NCBI GenBank assembly: GCA_937965785.1
Contig: CALCKT010000062.1
Span: forward strand, 1 to 64,000
DNA from: an uncultured Propionibacteriaceae bacterium
GTDB taxonomy: Bacteria > Actinomycetota > Actinomycetes > Propionibacteriales > Propionibacteriaceae
Direction: 5' to 3'
Length of the DNA: 64,000 nt
This document shows, piece by piece, positions 1 to 8,006 of this stretch. Numbering within the stretch: position 1 is the stretch's first letter; each line of letters begins with the position of its first letter. A program made the position numbers and the translations under genes. Below the pieces are notes generated by a model. It was not told the DNA's origin. It ran no database searches and saw nothing but the letters and a program-made list of their open reading frames with translations.

Positions 1-49
1 GCTGTTGAGTTCTCAAGATTCGGAAGCCACCAAAGCAGCAACCCGGTAA
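1..49 (-). promoter_or_regulatory. rRNA operon leader with antitermination-like element
   Basis: Read on the minus strand, the last bases before the window edge are CTTGAGAACTCAACAGC (1-17), the inverted-repeat element typical of actinobacterial rRNA leaders just upstream of 16S rRNA. Together with the promoter at 50-77 it indicates an rRNA operon that starts here and continues outside the window to the left. No rRNA gene body is present, so the assignment rests on this motif and on promoter position. Confidence 0.5.
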
Positions 50-77
50 ACTTTACTGCATTTCCACCGAATGTCAA
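50..77 (-). promoter_or_regulatory. Strong minus-strand promoter, probably rRNA P1
   Basis: On the minus strand a perfect -35 TTGACA lies at 77-72 and a -10-like TAAAGT at 55-50, with a 16-bp spacer. It points into the rRNA leader element at 1-17. The interval 78-395 between this promoter and the PadR control region carries no convincing gene; its reading frames are GC-bias artefacts. Confidence 0.5.
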
Positions 78-395
78 ATTCAGTGTTTTTGCATTGAGTT
101 GTACCTTGTTCAGGTTTCACCGCCCTTTCGGGCAGCTTCTCCACTGTACTCCCCGGATCCCTGTTTCGCAAACCGGGCTTCCCGGCCTGTTCCTTGGGAA
201 CGTCGACAAGCACGTGGCCTTGAGTGGGATCCACTTGATCGCACACTCGCCACGGGGTTCGTCGACGGGGGAGTGCCCCGGCCTGTCGCTTCCCAGCGCT
301 TTCGGGGGCGAGAGAGAACACTACACACTCCCCGGGCGGTGCGCAACTCGCCTCTGACAAGGCACGGAACCCAGAACTTGAACTACGGAAGATCG

Positions 396-405
396 CGATA
401 TATCG
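396..405. promoter_or_regulatory. CGATATATCG palindrome upstream of padR
   Basis: A 10-bp perfect AT-rich palindrome lies 30 bp before the PadR-family start codon. PadR-type repressors often bind short AT-rich dyads over their own promoter, so autoregulation is the likely role. This is inferred from position and symmetry only. Confidence 0.4.
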
Positions 406-434
406 TAGAGTTATCCATCACGAAAGGATCTGTC

Positions 435-992
435 ATGAACATGAACAAGCACGATCACCACGGCTTCCGGGAGACCCACGGACCACACGGACCCCACGGT
501 CCGCACGGTCGCCGTCGCGGCGGACGGTCTCCTGAGGGTTTCGAGGGATTCGGCCGCCGGGCCCGCCGCCGCGGTGACGTCCGGGTGGCGGTTCTCCTGC
601 TGCTCGCCGAGGAGCCGATGCACGGCTACCAGCTGATGCAGACCATCGCCGAGCGCACCGACGGGGTGTGGTCCCCCAGCCCCGGCGCCATCTACCCGAC
701 CCTGAATCAGCTCGAGGACGAGGGCCTCGTCCGGATCGACACCAGCGGCGGCCGCAAGGAGGTCTCCCTCACCGAGGCGGGCCGGGCCCACGTCGAGGAG
801 CACCGCCCCTCATGGCCCGACCCCCTGGCCCGTGAGGAAGGCCCCCGCCTGCGCGAGCTCATGCACTCGCTCGGCGAGGCCGTGCGCCAGGTCGGCCGCA
901 CCGGCACCGACGCCCAGCGTCAGCAGACCGCCCGGGAGCTCGCCGAGGTCCGGCGTCGGATTTATCTGATCCTCGCCGGGGACGAGGAGTAG
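435..992 (+). CDS. PadR family transcriptional regulator with His-rich N-terminus
   Basis: 185 aa DNA-binding repressor. Residues about 50-110 form the PadR winged helix: LLLLAEEPMHGYQL, followed by the family hallmark PSPGAIYPTLNQLEDEGLV. A C-terminal helical segment (about 135-185) should dimerise. The start at 435 has AAAGGA eight bases upstream; the longer open frame to 99 is rejected because it runs through the rRNA promoter region. The N-terminal 30 residues are unusual, with four His before a threefold GPH repeat, then an Arg/Gly tract. That region could bind metal, which would fit the Mn/Zn importer just downstream, but this is inference. Target genes are unknown. Confidence 0.85.
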   Translation: MNMNKHDHHGFRETHGPHGPHGPHGRRRGGRSPEGFEGFGRRARRRGDVRVAVLLLLAEEPMHGYQLMQTIAERTDGVWSPSPGAIYPTLNQLEDEGLVRIDTSGGRKEVSLTEAGRAHVEEHRPSWPDPLAREEGPRLRELMHSLGEAVRQVGRTGTDAQRQQTARELAEVRRRIYLILAGDEE

Positions 993-1134
993 GCCGGCTC
1001 ATTTTGAGAGGCGGGGAGTCGCAATCCCGGCGGGGAGGGTACCCCAAGTGGTACTGAGAATGTATCGCGTGTTAGGTTCCTCGTGATTTCGTATTGATGC
1101 AAGCTAATTTACGCTTTGACAGTAAGGAAGCCCC

Positions 1135-2100
1135 ATGCGACCCACCACCCTCACCCGCCGCTCACTCATCGCCGCGCTCTCCGCCGTCCCCGCAGTTGCC
1201 CTTGTCGCGGGATGCTCCAGCAATCCCAGCAACTCCGCCTCGGAGAGCGCAGGTGGCGGGAAGAAGCTCGCGATCTTCGCGACCACCGGTTACCTGGCCG
1301 ACGCGGCCAAGGTGCTCGACCCCGACGCCGAGATCACGACGATGGTCCAGCCCGGCGGCGACCCCCACACCTACGAACCCACCACCCAGGACATCGAGAA
1401 GATGCAGTCCGCCGACGTGGTCTTCTCCTCCGGCGTGCACATGGAGGCCAAGATGCTGACCCAGCTCGAATCCCTGGGCGCCAAGCACATAGCCGTCGGC
1501 AACAAGATCGACCAGAGCGAGCTGCTGCCCTGGCCGGAGAAGGACGAGCAGGGCAACGACCTCCACGACCCGCACATCTGGAACAGCACCAAGATCTGGC
1601 AGCAGGTCGTGACCCTGATGGCCGAACACCTCAAGACCGTCAACTCCTCGAAGGCCGCCGACTACGACAAGAACGCGGAGGCCTACAAGAAGCAGATCGA
1701 GGAAGTCGACACCTGGGCCAAGCAGGAGACCGCGAAGATCCCCGAGGACCGCCGGGTGCTGGTCACGGGCCACGACGCCTTCAACTACTTCGGGCGGGCC
1801 TACGGCATCGAGATCCACGCCACCGACTTCGTCACCTCGGAATCCGACATGTCCGCCGATGACATCGCCGAGCTGGCCGACCTGATCGCGAAGCACAAGC
1901 TGCCCGTCATCTTCCAGGACAACCTCAAGAACCCCCAGGCGATCCAGTCCGTCAAGGAGGCCGTCGCCGCCAAGGGCTGGCAGGTCGAGATCTCCGACAA
2001 GCCGCTCTACGCCGACTCCCTCGGCAGTGAGGCCGGCGTCGACACCTACCTCGGGGTCATGAAGCACAACGTCACCACCATCGTCGAGGCATTGAGCTGA
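1135..2100 (+). CDS. Metal ABC transporter substrate-binding lipoprotein (Mn/Zn type)
   Basis: 321 aa lipoprotein of the TroA/PsaA/ZnuA family (cluster A-I). The signal peptide has RR at 8-9 and a lipobox ending VAGC, so Cys27 is the lipidated residue. Predicted metal ligands are His78 (DPHTYEP), His147 (DPHIW), His213 (GHDAF) and Asp294 (ADSLG), the usual quartet. There is no long His/Asp-rich loop between ligands 1 and 2 as in many ZnuA proteins, which leans toward manganese, but the metal cannot be settled from sequence. It is first in a four-gene operon; its stop overlaps the ATPase start. AAGGAAG precedes the ATG. A lone TTAGGTT, half of a DtxR-type box, lies at about 1072. Confidence 0.9.
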   Translation: MRPTTLTRRSLIAALSAVPAVALVAGCSSNPSNSASESAGGGKKLAIFATTGYLADAAKVLDPDAEITTMVQPGGDPHTYEPTTQDIEKMQSADVVFSSGVHMEAKMLTQLESLGAKHIAVGNKIDQSELLPWPEKDEQGNDLHDPHIWNSTKIWQQVVTLMAEHLKTVNSSKAADYDKNAEAYKKQIEEVDTWAKQETAKIPEDRRVLVTGHDAFNYFGRAYGIEIHATDFVTSESDMSADDIAELADLIAKHKLPVIFQDNLKNPQAIQSVKEAVAAKGWQVEISDKPLYADSLGSEAGVDTYLGVMKHNVTTIVEALS

Positions 2101-2816
2101 TGACGGCTGCCCTGAGTGTCTCCGGGTTGAGTTTTGCCTACCGCGACTCGCTGGTTCTGCGGGAGGTCACCCTCGACCTCCCGCAGGGCGTGGTGCTTGG
2201 CGTCATCGGGCCCAACGGGGCCGGGAAGTCGACGCTGCTGAAGGCCGCGGTCGGGCTGTTGAAACCCTCGAAGGGAACCGTCGCCTGCTTCGGCCAGCCG
2301 TTGCAGAAGGTGCGTCGCCGCGTCGGCTACATGCGGCAGGCCAGCAGCGTCGACTGGGACTTCCCGACCACGGTCAGCGATGTCGTCCTCATGGGCACCT
2401 ACGGTGGCCTGGGCTGGTTCCGCCGGCCCGGGAAGAAGGAGCACGACGTGGCGGCGGCCGCGCTGAGGCGGGTCGGTATTCCCCATCTGGCGCACCGGCC
2501 CATCAGTCAGCTCTCCGGGGGTGAGCGCCAACGCACCTTCCTGGCGCGGCTGCTGGCCCAGCAGTCCGACCTGCTGCTCCTCGACGAGCCCTTCGCCGGG
2601 GTGGACGCCGCCAGCCAGGAAACCATCACGCGCGTGCTGCACGGGCTGCGCGACGAGGGACGCACCGTCGTCATCGTCCACCACGACCTGGCCACCGTCC
2701 CGACGCTGTGCGACTGGACCTGCCTGCTGAACCGGACCGTGATGGGTTTCGGCCCCACGAAGGAGGTGTTCACCGACGAGATGGTGAAACAGGCCTACGG
2801 GTTGGCGACAACATGA
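2100..2816 (+). CDS. Metal ABC transporter ATP-binding protein
   Basis: 238 aa cytoplasmic ATPase that powers the importer formed with the next two permeases. Walker A GPNGAGKST at 37-45, Q-loop Q80, signature LSGGERQ at 138-144, Walker B DLLLLDEP at 157-164 and a switch His in VHHDL follow the ABC order. The motif spacing and the SSVDWDFPTTVSDVV segment are typical of MntB/ZnuC-like subunits. The ATG sits inside the stop of the binding protein (TGATG overlap) and its own stop overlaps the first permease, implying translational coupling. Confidence 0.92.
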   Translation: MTAALSVSGLSFAYRDSLVLREVTLDLPQGVVLGVIGPNGAGKSTLLKAAVGLLKPSKGTVACFGQPLQKVRRRVGYMRQASSVDWDFPTTVSDVVLMGTYGGLGWFRRPGKKEHDVAAAALRRVGIPHLAHRPISQLSGGERQRTFLARLLAQQSDLLLLDEPFAGVDAASQETITRVLHGLRDEGRTVVIVHHDLATVPTLCDWTCLLNRTVMGFGPTKEVFTDEMVKQAYGLATT

Positions 2817-3718
2817 ACCCCCTCGACCTGCTGACCAACCACACCTACCGGATGATGCTGCTCGGCACCGTCATCATCGGGTTCACCACCGGGGCCATCG
2901 GCACCTTCGCCTACCTGCGGAAACGCACCCTCCTGGCGGATGTCGTCTCCCATTCCTCCATCGGGGGGGTGATGCTGGCCTTCATCATCGCCACGTCCTT
3001 CGGGATTGACGGTCGCAGCAACTGGGTGCTGATCCTCGGTTCCGCGGTGGTCTCCCTGGTGGCGGTGCAGCTGGTTGACTGGCTGCCCCGCGTCTCGGTG
3101 ACGAAGGTGGATGCGGCGATGGCGATCGTGTTGGCGCTGTTCTTCGGCGGCGGCATGGTGCTGCACCGCATCATCCTCGCCGGGCCCTACCCCAGCAAGG
3201 GTGGATTGGCGGAGTACCTGTTCGGCAACTCCTCCCACCTGACGTTCGAGGACATCATCTCCAGCGTCGTCGTCTCCCTCGCGACCTTCCTGGTGGCGGT
3301 CATCGCGTTCAAGGAACTGAAGCTGAGCTGCTTCGACCCCGAGTACGCGGCAACGCTGGGGTTCTCCTCGCGGCTGCTGTCGGTGCTGCTGAACGCGGTG
3401 GTGGTGCTGTCGATCGTGATCGGTCTCAAGGCCGTCGGACTGGTGCTCATGGTGGCGCTGGCCATCGCCCCGCCGATCGCGGCCAGGCAGTGGACCACAC
3501 GCGTCGGCAGCATGTTGCTGCTGTCGGGGCTGATAGGGGCCTTCAGCGCCGTCTTCGGGTCGTGGCTCGCGGTCTCGATCGGTCGCGTGCCCACTGGCCC
3601 CGTGATCGTGCTGGTGGTCACGGTAATCGCTTTCGTCTCGATCCTGTTCGCCCCCAAACGCAGCCTCCTGCTGACGATCCGGGCGAGACGGCGTCATCGC
3701 AAGGAGGTGACGGCATGA
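2813..3718 (+). CDS. Metal ABC transporter permease (ABC-3 family)
   Basis: 301 aa integral membrane protein with about eight or nine hydrophobic segments, of the ABC-3 (ZnuB/MntC) family. Diagnostic pieces are AYLRKRTLLADVVSHSS near the N-terminus (residues 33-49) and FDPEYAATLGF in the cytoplasmic coupling region. It starts at an ATGA overlap with the ATPase gene. Together with the neighbouring permease it probably forms a heterodimer, since both are full length and adjacent. The long open frame starting at 2708 is an extension into the ATPase gene. Confidence 0.9.
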   Translation: MNPLDLLTNHTYRMMLLGTVIIGFTTGAIGTFAYLRKRTLLADVVSHSSIGGVMLAFIIATSFGIDGRSNWVLILGSAVVSLVAVQLVDWLPRVSVTKVDAAMAIVLALFFGGGMVLHRIILAGPYPSKGGLAEYLFGNSSHLTFEDIISSVVVSLATFLVAVIAFKELKLSCFDPEYAATLGFSSRLLSVLLNAVVVLSIVIGLKAVGLVLMVALAIAPPIAARQWTTRVGSMLLLSGLIGAFSAVFGSWLAVSIGRVPTGPVIVLVVTVIAFVSILFAPKRSLLLTIRARRRHRKEVTA

Positions 3719-4578
3719 GTTTCGTGCTGTGGGTGATGATCCTGGCGATCGTCACCGCCGTCACCTGTGCCCTGCCCGGGATCTGGCTGGTGCTGCGGAA
3801 GCAGTCGATGCTGACCGACGCCATCAGCCACGCCGTGCTGCCGGGCATCGTCATCGCGGCGGTGGCCACGGGAACCATCCAGTCGCCGTGGTCCATCGTC
3901 GGGGCGGCCGTGATGGGCACCGTGGTGGTGCTGGGGGCGGAGCTGCTCGAATCGACGGGACTGGTCTCCGGGGACGGCCCCCAGGGGCTGGTGTTCCCGG
4001 CCCTGTTCAGCATCGGCGTGCTGCTGCTCAGCACCCGGTTCAGCGGGGTCCAGATCACCGAATCGGCGGTGCTGGTCGGGGACCTCAACCTGGCCGCCTT
4101 CCTGCCGCTGAAGATCGGAAACACGCTGCTCGGCCCGCAGTACCTGTGGGTGATGGCTGGGGTGCTGGTCCTGAATGTCGTGTACCTGACGGTGCTGCAC
4201 ACCCGGCTCAAGCTGATCGCCTTCGACCCGGAACTGGCCCAGACCATGGGCATCCCGGTCAAGCGTCTGGGTCACCTGACCATGCTGGTGGTCTCCGTGA
4301 CGATCACCGCCGCCTTCAACGCGGCGGGTGCGGTGCTGGTGATGGCTCTGATGATCGTCCCCGCGGCCATCGCACAGCTGCTGTCCCACAGCATCCACGG
4401 CATGTACCTCATCACCGTCGGCGTCACCATCGCCTGTTCGGTGGCGGGATTCTGGGCCGCTTACGCCCTCGACGCCTCCACCTCGTCGGGTCTGGCGTTC
4501 TTCTACGGGATCATCTATCTGGCGGTGGTGGTGGGGACGGTGGTCATGCGGAAGCTCCGCACTCCGCGCACCAGCTGA
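3715..4578 (+). CDS. Metal ABC transporter permease (ABC-3 family), second subunit
   Basis: 287 aa membrane protein homologous to the preceding permease: LVLRKQSMLTDAISHAVLPG near residue 30 and FDPELAQTMGI in the coupling region. A strong AAGGAGGTGA Shine-Dalgarno at 3701-3710 and an ATGA overlap with the upstream gene set the start. A similar two-permease layout is seen in TroCD/MntCD systems for manganese and zinc. It ends the operon and is followed by a strong hairpin. Confidence 0.9.
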   Translation: MSFVLWVMILAIVTAVTCALPGIWLVLRKQSMLTDAISHAVLPGIVIAAVATGTIQSPWSIVGAAVMGTVVVLGAELLESTGLVSGDGPQGLVFPALFSIGVLLLSTRFSGVQITESAVLVGDLNLAAFLPLKIGNTLLGPQYLWVMAGVLVLNVVYLTVLHTRLKLIAFDPELAQTMGIPVKRLGHLTMLVVSVTITAAFNAAGAVLVMALMIVPAAIAQLLSHSIHGMYLITVGVTIACSVAGFWAAYALDASTSSGLAFFYGIIYLAVVVGTVVMRKLRTPRTS

Positions 4579-4599
4579 GCCGAAAACCCTCACCATGGT

Positions 4600-4638
4600 T
4601 TGAGCCGGCCTGCTCGTTCAGCGAGCAGGCCGGCTCAA
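4600..4638. terminator. Bidirectional hairpin between convergent operons
   Basis: A 17-bp perfect stem (4600-4616 with 4622-4638) around a TTCAG loop separates the plus-strand metal operon from the minus-strand nickel/peptide operon. The arm sequence TTGAGCCGGCCTGCTCG shares its outer part with a dispersed repeat found elsewhere in the window (GGCTCAACC ends), so it may be a repeat recruited as terminator. There is no long T-run. Confidence 0.6.
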
Positions 4639-4653
4639 CCAACTGTGGTCACC

Positions 4654-5448
4654 TCAGCCCTCGAAGAGCTTGATGAGGTCCTTGGTGTACTGGTCGCGTC
4701 CGTCCTCGAAGAGTTCGTCGCGACTGAACCGGTCGACGATCTCGCCGCCGCGCAGCACGATGGAGCGTTCGCTCATGAACTGCACCGCGCTGAGATCGTG
4801 GGAGATGAACATCGACGACAGGCCGAGTTCCTCCTTCAACTCCTGCAGCAGGTTCAGCACCCGGGCCTGGATGGAGACGTCGAGGCTGGCCGTGGGTTCG
4901 TCGAAGATCAGGAGGGTCGGCTCCACGCTGATGGCCCGCGCGATCGCTGCCCGCTGTTTCTCGCCCCCGCTGAGTTCGTGGGGTTTGCGGTCCAGGCAGG
5001 AGACGGGCAGGCGCACCAGGTCGACGAGCTGTTCGGCGACCTTCCGTTGCGTCCCCGGCTGCACGAAACTCGGCGAGACGAAACCCCGGGTGCGCAGCGG
5101 CTCCAGGAGGGAGTCGTACATCGTCAGCCGCGAGTTGAACGAACTCGATGGGTTCTGGAACACCACCTGGAGGCGGCGCCGGATGTCACGCAACCCCTTG
5201 CCGCGACGCTGGAGGAGGGACTCTCCCTCCAACGTAGCCCGGCCGGCGGAGGCCGGTTCCAGGGTCAGCAGGCACTTGGCAAGCGTCGACTTGCCCGACC
5301 CGCTCTCCCCGACGACCCCGAGGCATTCACCCTTGTTGATCGTGAACGAAACCCCCTTGACGGCGTGGGTGCCGCCGGGATAGGTCTTGTGCAGGTCCTC
5401 GACCTCCAGGACGGGGGGAGCCCCGACCTGCTCGACGGTTTCGCTCAC
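4654..5448 (-). CDS. ABC transporter ATP-binding protein (NikE/OppF type)
   Basis: 264 aa ATPase, last gene of the five-gene operon. Walker A GESGSGKST near residue 48, Q-loop VVFQNPSSSFNSR, signature LSGGEKQRAAIARAIS, Walker B LLIFDEPTASLD and switch FISHDLSAVQ are in family order. The FQNP...SFNSR segment is typical of the peptide/nickel (PepT) group. GTG start at 5448 overlaps the stop of the other ATPase by 4 bp. It forms the nucleotide-binding heterodimer with that protein. Confidence 0.9.
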   Translation of the reverse strand: MSETVEQVGAPPVLEVEDLHKTYPGGTHAVKGVSFTINKGECLGVVGESGSGKSTLAKCLLTLEPASAGRATLEGESLLQRRGKGLRDIRRRLQVVFQNPSSSFNSRLTMYDSLLEPLRTRGFVSPSFVQPGTQRKVAEQLVDLVRLPVSCLDRKPHELSGGEKQRAAIARAISVEPTLLIFDEPTASLDVSIQARVLNLLQELKEELGLSSMFISHDLSAVQFMSERSIVLRGGEIVDRFSRDELFEDGRDQYTKDLIKLFEG

Positions 5449-6257
5449 GAGGCGGCTCCTTCCGTGAAGACGGGCAACCGGGACGGGATGTTGCGCAGCG
5501 GCGGAATGGCGGCGATCAGGTTGCGGGTGATCCGTTCCTTCGGGGAATCGAAGATCTCCTTCGTGGTGCCCCGTTCCTTGATCTCGCCGCCCTGCATGAT
5601 CACCATCCGGTCGGCGAACCGGCTCAGCACCCGCAGGTTGTGGGTGATGAACAACACCGCGCAGCCCTCCCGTTTCTGGATCTCCGCGATCTGGTCGAGC
5701 ACCAGCGACGCGTTGACCGCGTCGAGGGCCGTGGTGGGTTCGTCGGCGATGATCAGTTTGGGTTTCAGCAGGATCGCGGCCGCGAGGGCGGCGCGCTGCA
5801 ACTGCCCGCCGCTGACCTGGAACGGGTAGCGCTTCAGCAGTTCAGCGGGCAGCTGCAGCTGTTCGAGGACCGCAGCGGCCCGTTTCCCCCGGCGCTTCTC
5901 GTCCCAGTCGGTGTGGCTGCGCATCACCTCGTCGAGCTGCCGCCCGATCCGGTAGTACGGCGAGAACGCCGCCTGGTAGTCCTGGAAGACGTAGGCGATG
6001 TCGTTGCCGCGCAGCTGCCGCATCTCCTCCTTCGAAACGGCCAGCAGGTCCTTGTCGCCGAAGCGCATGACCTTGGCGCGACGTCTCAGCCCGCGCGGCA
6101 GCAGGTTGGCGATGGAGAAGGCCGTCAAGGACTTGCCCGACCCGCTCTCCCCGACGACGGCCAGCCACTCGCCGGTCTCGATGCGCAGGTCGATGCCGTG
6201 CACCAGCTCCCTGGTGCGGGTCGTGACGCGCAGTTCGTCGATCCTAAGCAGCGACAC
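5445..6257 (-). CDS. ABC transporter ATP-binding protein (NikD/OppD type)
   Basis: 270 aa ATPase. Walker A GESGSGKSLTAFSI, the DYQAAFSPYYRIGRQ Q-loop region, signature VSGGQLQRAALAAAI, Walker B LIIADEPTTALD and FITHNLRV are visible. The start is GTG at 6257, chosen because AAGGAGGA lies just upstream and the protein then begins at the conserved first strand; the longer frame runs back through the permease gene. It overlaps the 3' end of that permease by 14 bp. Confidence 0.9.
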   Translation of the reverse strand: MSLLRIDELRVTTRTRELVHGIDLRIETGEWLAVVGESGSGKSLTAFSIANLLPRGLRRRAKVMRFGDKDLLAVSKEEMRQLRGNDIAYVFQDYQAAFSPYYRIGRQLDEVMRSHTDWDEKRRGKRAAAVLEQLQLPAELLKRYPFQVSGGQLQRAALAAAILLKPKLIIADEPTTALDAVNASLVLDQIAEIQKREGCAVLFITHNLRVLSRFADRMVIMQGGEIKERGTTKEIFDSPKERITRNLIAAIPPLRNIPSRLPVFTEGAAS

Positions 6258-7071
6258 CGGTCTCCTCCTTCCGTTCCCCGGAAATGGCGTAGAGGCTCTG
6301 CAGCTGATCGCCGAGCCAGTTCGCGGCGCACACCACCAGGAAGATCGCCAGGCCGGGCGCCAGCATGAGGTGTGGGGCCTGGGTGAAGAACATCTGGGCC
6401 TCGTTGAGCATGGCCCCCCACTCGGCGGAGGGAAGCTGCACACCCAACCCCAGGTAGGACAGCGATGCCACGAGCAGGATCACCTTGCCGATGTCCACCG
6501 TCGCCAGGGCCATGACCGGGCCGACGATGTGCGGCAGCAGGTGGCGTCGCATGATCGAGAAGGTGGAGGTTCCGCTGATGGTGGAGACCATCAGGTAGTC
6601 CTTCGCCTTCTCCTGCATGACGACGCTCCTGGTCAGGCGGGTGTAGCCCACCCACTTGATGATGAGGATGGCCAGCAGCAGGTTCCCGAATCCCTGACCC
6701 ATCAGGCCCGCGATGATCATGGCGACGATGTACTCCGGCAGCGCCAGGAAGATGTCGACGGCCCGCATCAGGGTCCAGTCGGTGCGTCCACCCAGATATC
6801 CGGACAGCAGACCCAGCGGAACCCCGATCAGGATGGAGATTCCCAGCGCCAGCGCGCTGAGCCCCACCGTGGTGAGCCCGCCGGTCAGGATGCGGGAGAA
6901 CACGTCGCGACCTAGGTCGTCGGTCCCGAACCAGTGGGCGGCGCTCGGTCCCTGGAGCTTGTCGGCCGTCGCGGTCAGGTTCGGGTCCTGCGGCGCGATC
7001 CAGGGGCCGATGATCAGCAGCACCAGGAACACCGCGACCGCGATCATGACGACACGTTTTCCGGTGCTCAT
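6244..7071 (-). CDS. ABC transporter permease (NikC/DppC type)
   Basis: 275 aa permease with an N-terminal membrane segment (about 7-25) and the five-helix BPD_transp_1 domain. The stretch DPNLTATADKLQGPSAAHWF then GTDDLGRDVFSR is the family hallmark after helix 1. Start ATG at 7071 is preceded by GAGGAAGG and overlaps the stop of the upstream permease (ATGA). It is the second half of the transmembrane channel. Confidence 0.9.
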   Translation of the reverse strand: MSTGKRVVMIAVAVFLVLLIIGPWIAPQDPNLTATADKLQGPSAAHWFGTDDLGRDVFSRILTGGLTTVGLSALALGISILIGVPLGLLSGYLGGRTDWTLMRAVDIFLALPEYIVAMIIAGLMGQGFGNLLLAILIIKWVGYTRLTRSVVMQEKAKDYLMVSTISGTSTFSIMRRHLLPHIVGPVMALATVDIGKVILLVASLSYLGLGVQLPSAEWGAMLNEAQMFFTQAPHLMLAPGLAIFLVVCAANWLGDQLQSLYAISGERKEETGVAA

Positions 7072-8003
7072 GCCTTCCTCCCCTTGAGCGCGATGGCGGG
7101 ATCCAGCCAGCGGTAGGACAGATCCACCAGCCCGTTGATGAGGAAGACCACGATGCCGATCAGCAGGATGAAGGCCTGGATCGTGGGATAGTCGCGTTTG
7201 GTCAGGGAGTCGAGCACCAGCATCCCGATGCCCTGGATGGCGAAGATCTTCTCCACCACCACGGTGCCCCCGAGGAGGCCACCGAGGCTCATGCCCATGA
7301 TGGTTACCAGGGGTATGAGGCTGGCCCGCAGCACGTGCTTGCCGAAGACCGTCGATTCGTGCAGGCCCCGCGAACGCGAAGCCCGGACGAAGTCCGCCTC
7401 CTGCGCGTCGACGAGGCTGTTGCGGAACACCTTCACGTAGGGCGGCACGATGGCGATGGTCATGCAGATGATGGGCATCACCAGGCCGCCGGGTCTCGTC
7501 GCCTGGGAGGGCAGCAACTTGAGGCTGATCGCGAACACGTTCAGCAGCAGCAGACCCAACCAGAAAGTCGGCATGGAGGAGGAGAGCAGGATGATTCCCT
7601 GGGCCAGGCGGTCCGGCCATTTCCCGACGTTGCGGGCCGCCAGGGTGCCCAGCAGGCCGGCGATGATGAAGGCGGCCACCAGGGACCACCCGGCCAGGAT
7701 GAGCGTGCTGGGGAAGGCGTTGGCGATCCCCTCGATGACCGGTTTCCCGGTCATCGAGGAGTTGCCGAAGTTCAGCCTCAGCAGGTTCATCAGGTAGGCG
7801 GAGTACTGCTCCCAGACGGGCGCGTTGAGGCCGCGTTCGTTCCGGAGGGCCTCGATGTCACCCTGGGTGACCTCGATGGTGTCCATCCGCAGCAGCGAGC
7901 GGGTCTCGTCGCCGGGCGCCAGCTTCACAACCAGGAAACTGACAACCGTCAGCAACAGGACGAAGACCGCGACCTCGACCAGGCTGATCAACCATTTCCT
8001 CAT
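7068..8003 (-). CDS. ABC transporter permease (NikB/DppB type)
   Basis: 311 aa permease with an N-terminal membrane helix (about 8-28), a periplasm-side loop including GLNAPVWEQYSAYLMNLLRLNFG, and a C-terminal BPD_transp_1 domain. RASRSRGLHESTVFGKHVLR is the EAA-like loop that docks to the ATPases. It begins just after the binding-protein stop (3-bp gap) and is translationally coupled to the next permease. Confidence 0.9.
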   Translation of the reverse strand: MRKWLISLVEVAVFVLLLTVVSFLVVKLAPGDETRSLLRMDTIEVTQGDIEALRNERGLNAPVWEQYSAYLMNLLRLNFGNSSMTGKPVIEGIANAFPSTLILAGWSLVAAFIIAGLLGTLAARNVGKWPDRLAQGIILLSSSMPTFWLGLLLLNVFAISLKLLPSQATRPGGLVMPIICMTIAIVPPYVKVFRNSLVDAQEADFVRASRSRGLHESTVFGKHVLRASLIPLVTIMGMSLGGLLGGTVVVEKIFAIQGIGMLVLDSLTKRDYPTIQAFILLIGIVVFLINGLVDLSYRWLDPAIALKGRKA

Positions 8004-8006
8004 GGC

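Noticed and set aside
99..434. Extension of the PadR protein to 297 aa
   Set aside because: Runs through rRNA promoter DNA and lacks a ribosome site; ATG 435 has one.
1072..1078. TTAGGTT half-site as a DtxR/MntR box upstream of the metal operon
   Set aside because: Only a half-site; the rest of the dyad does not match.
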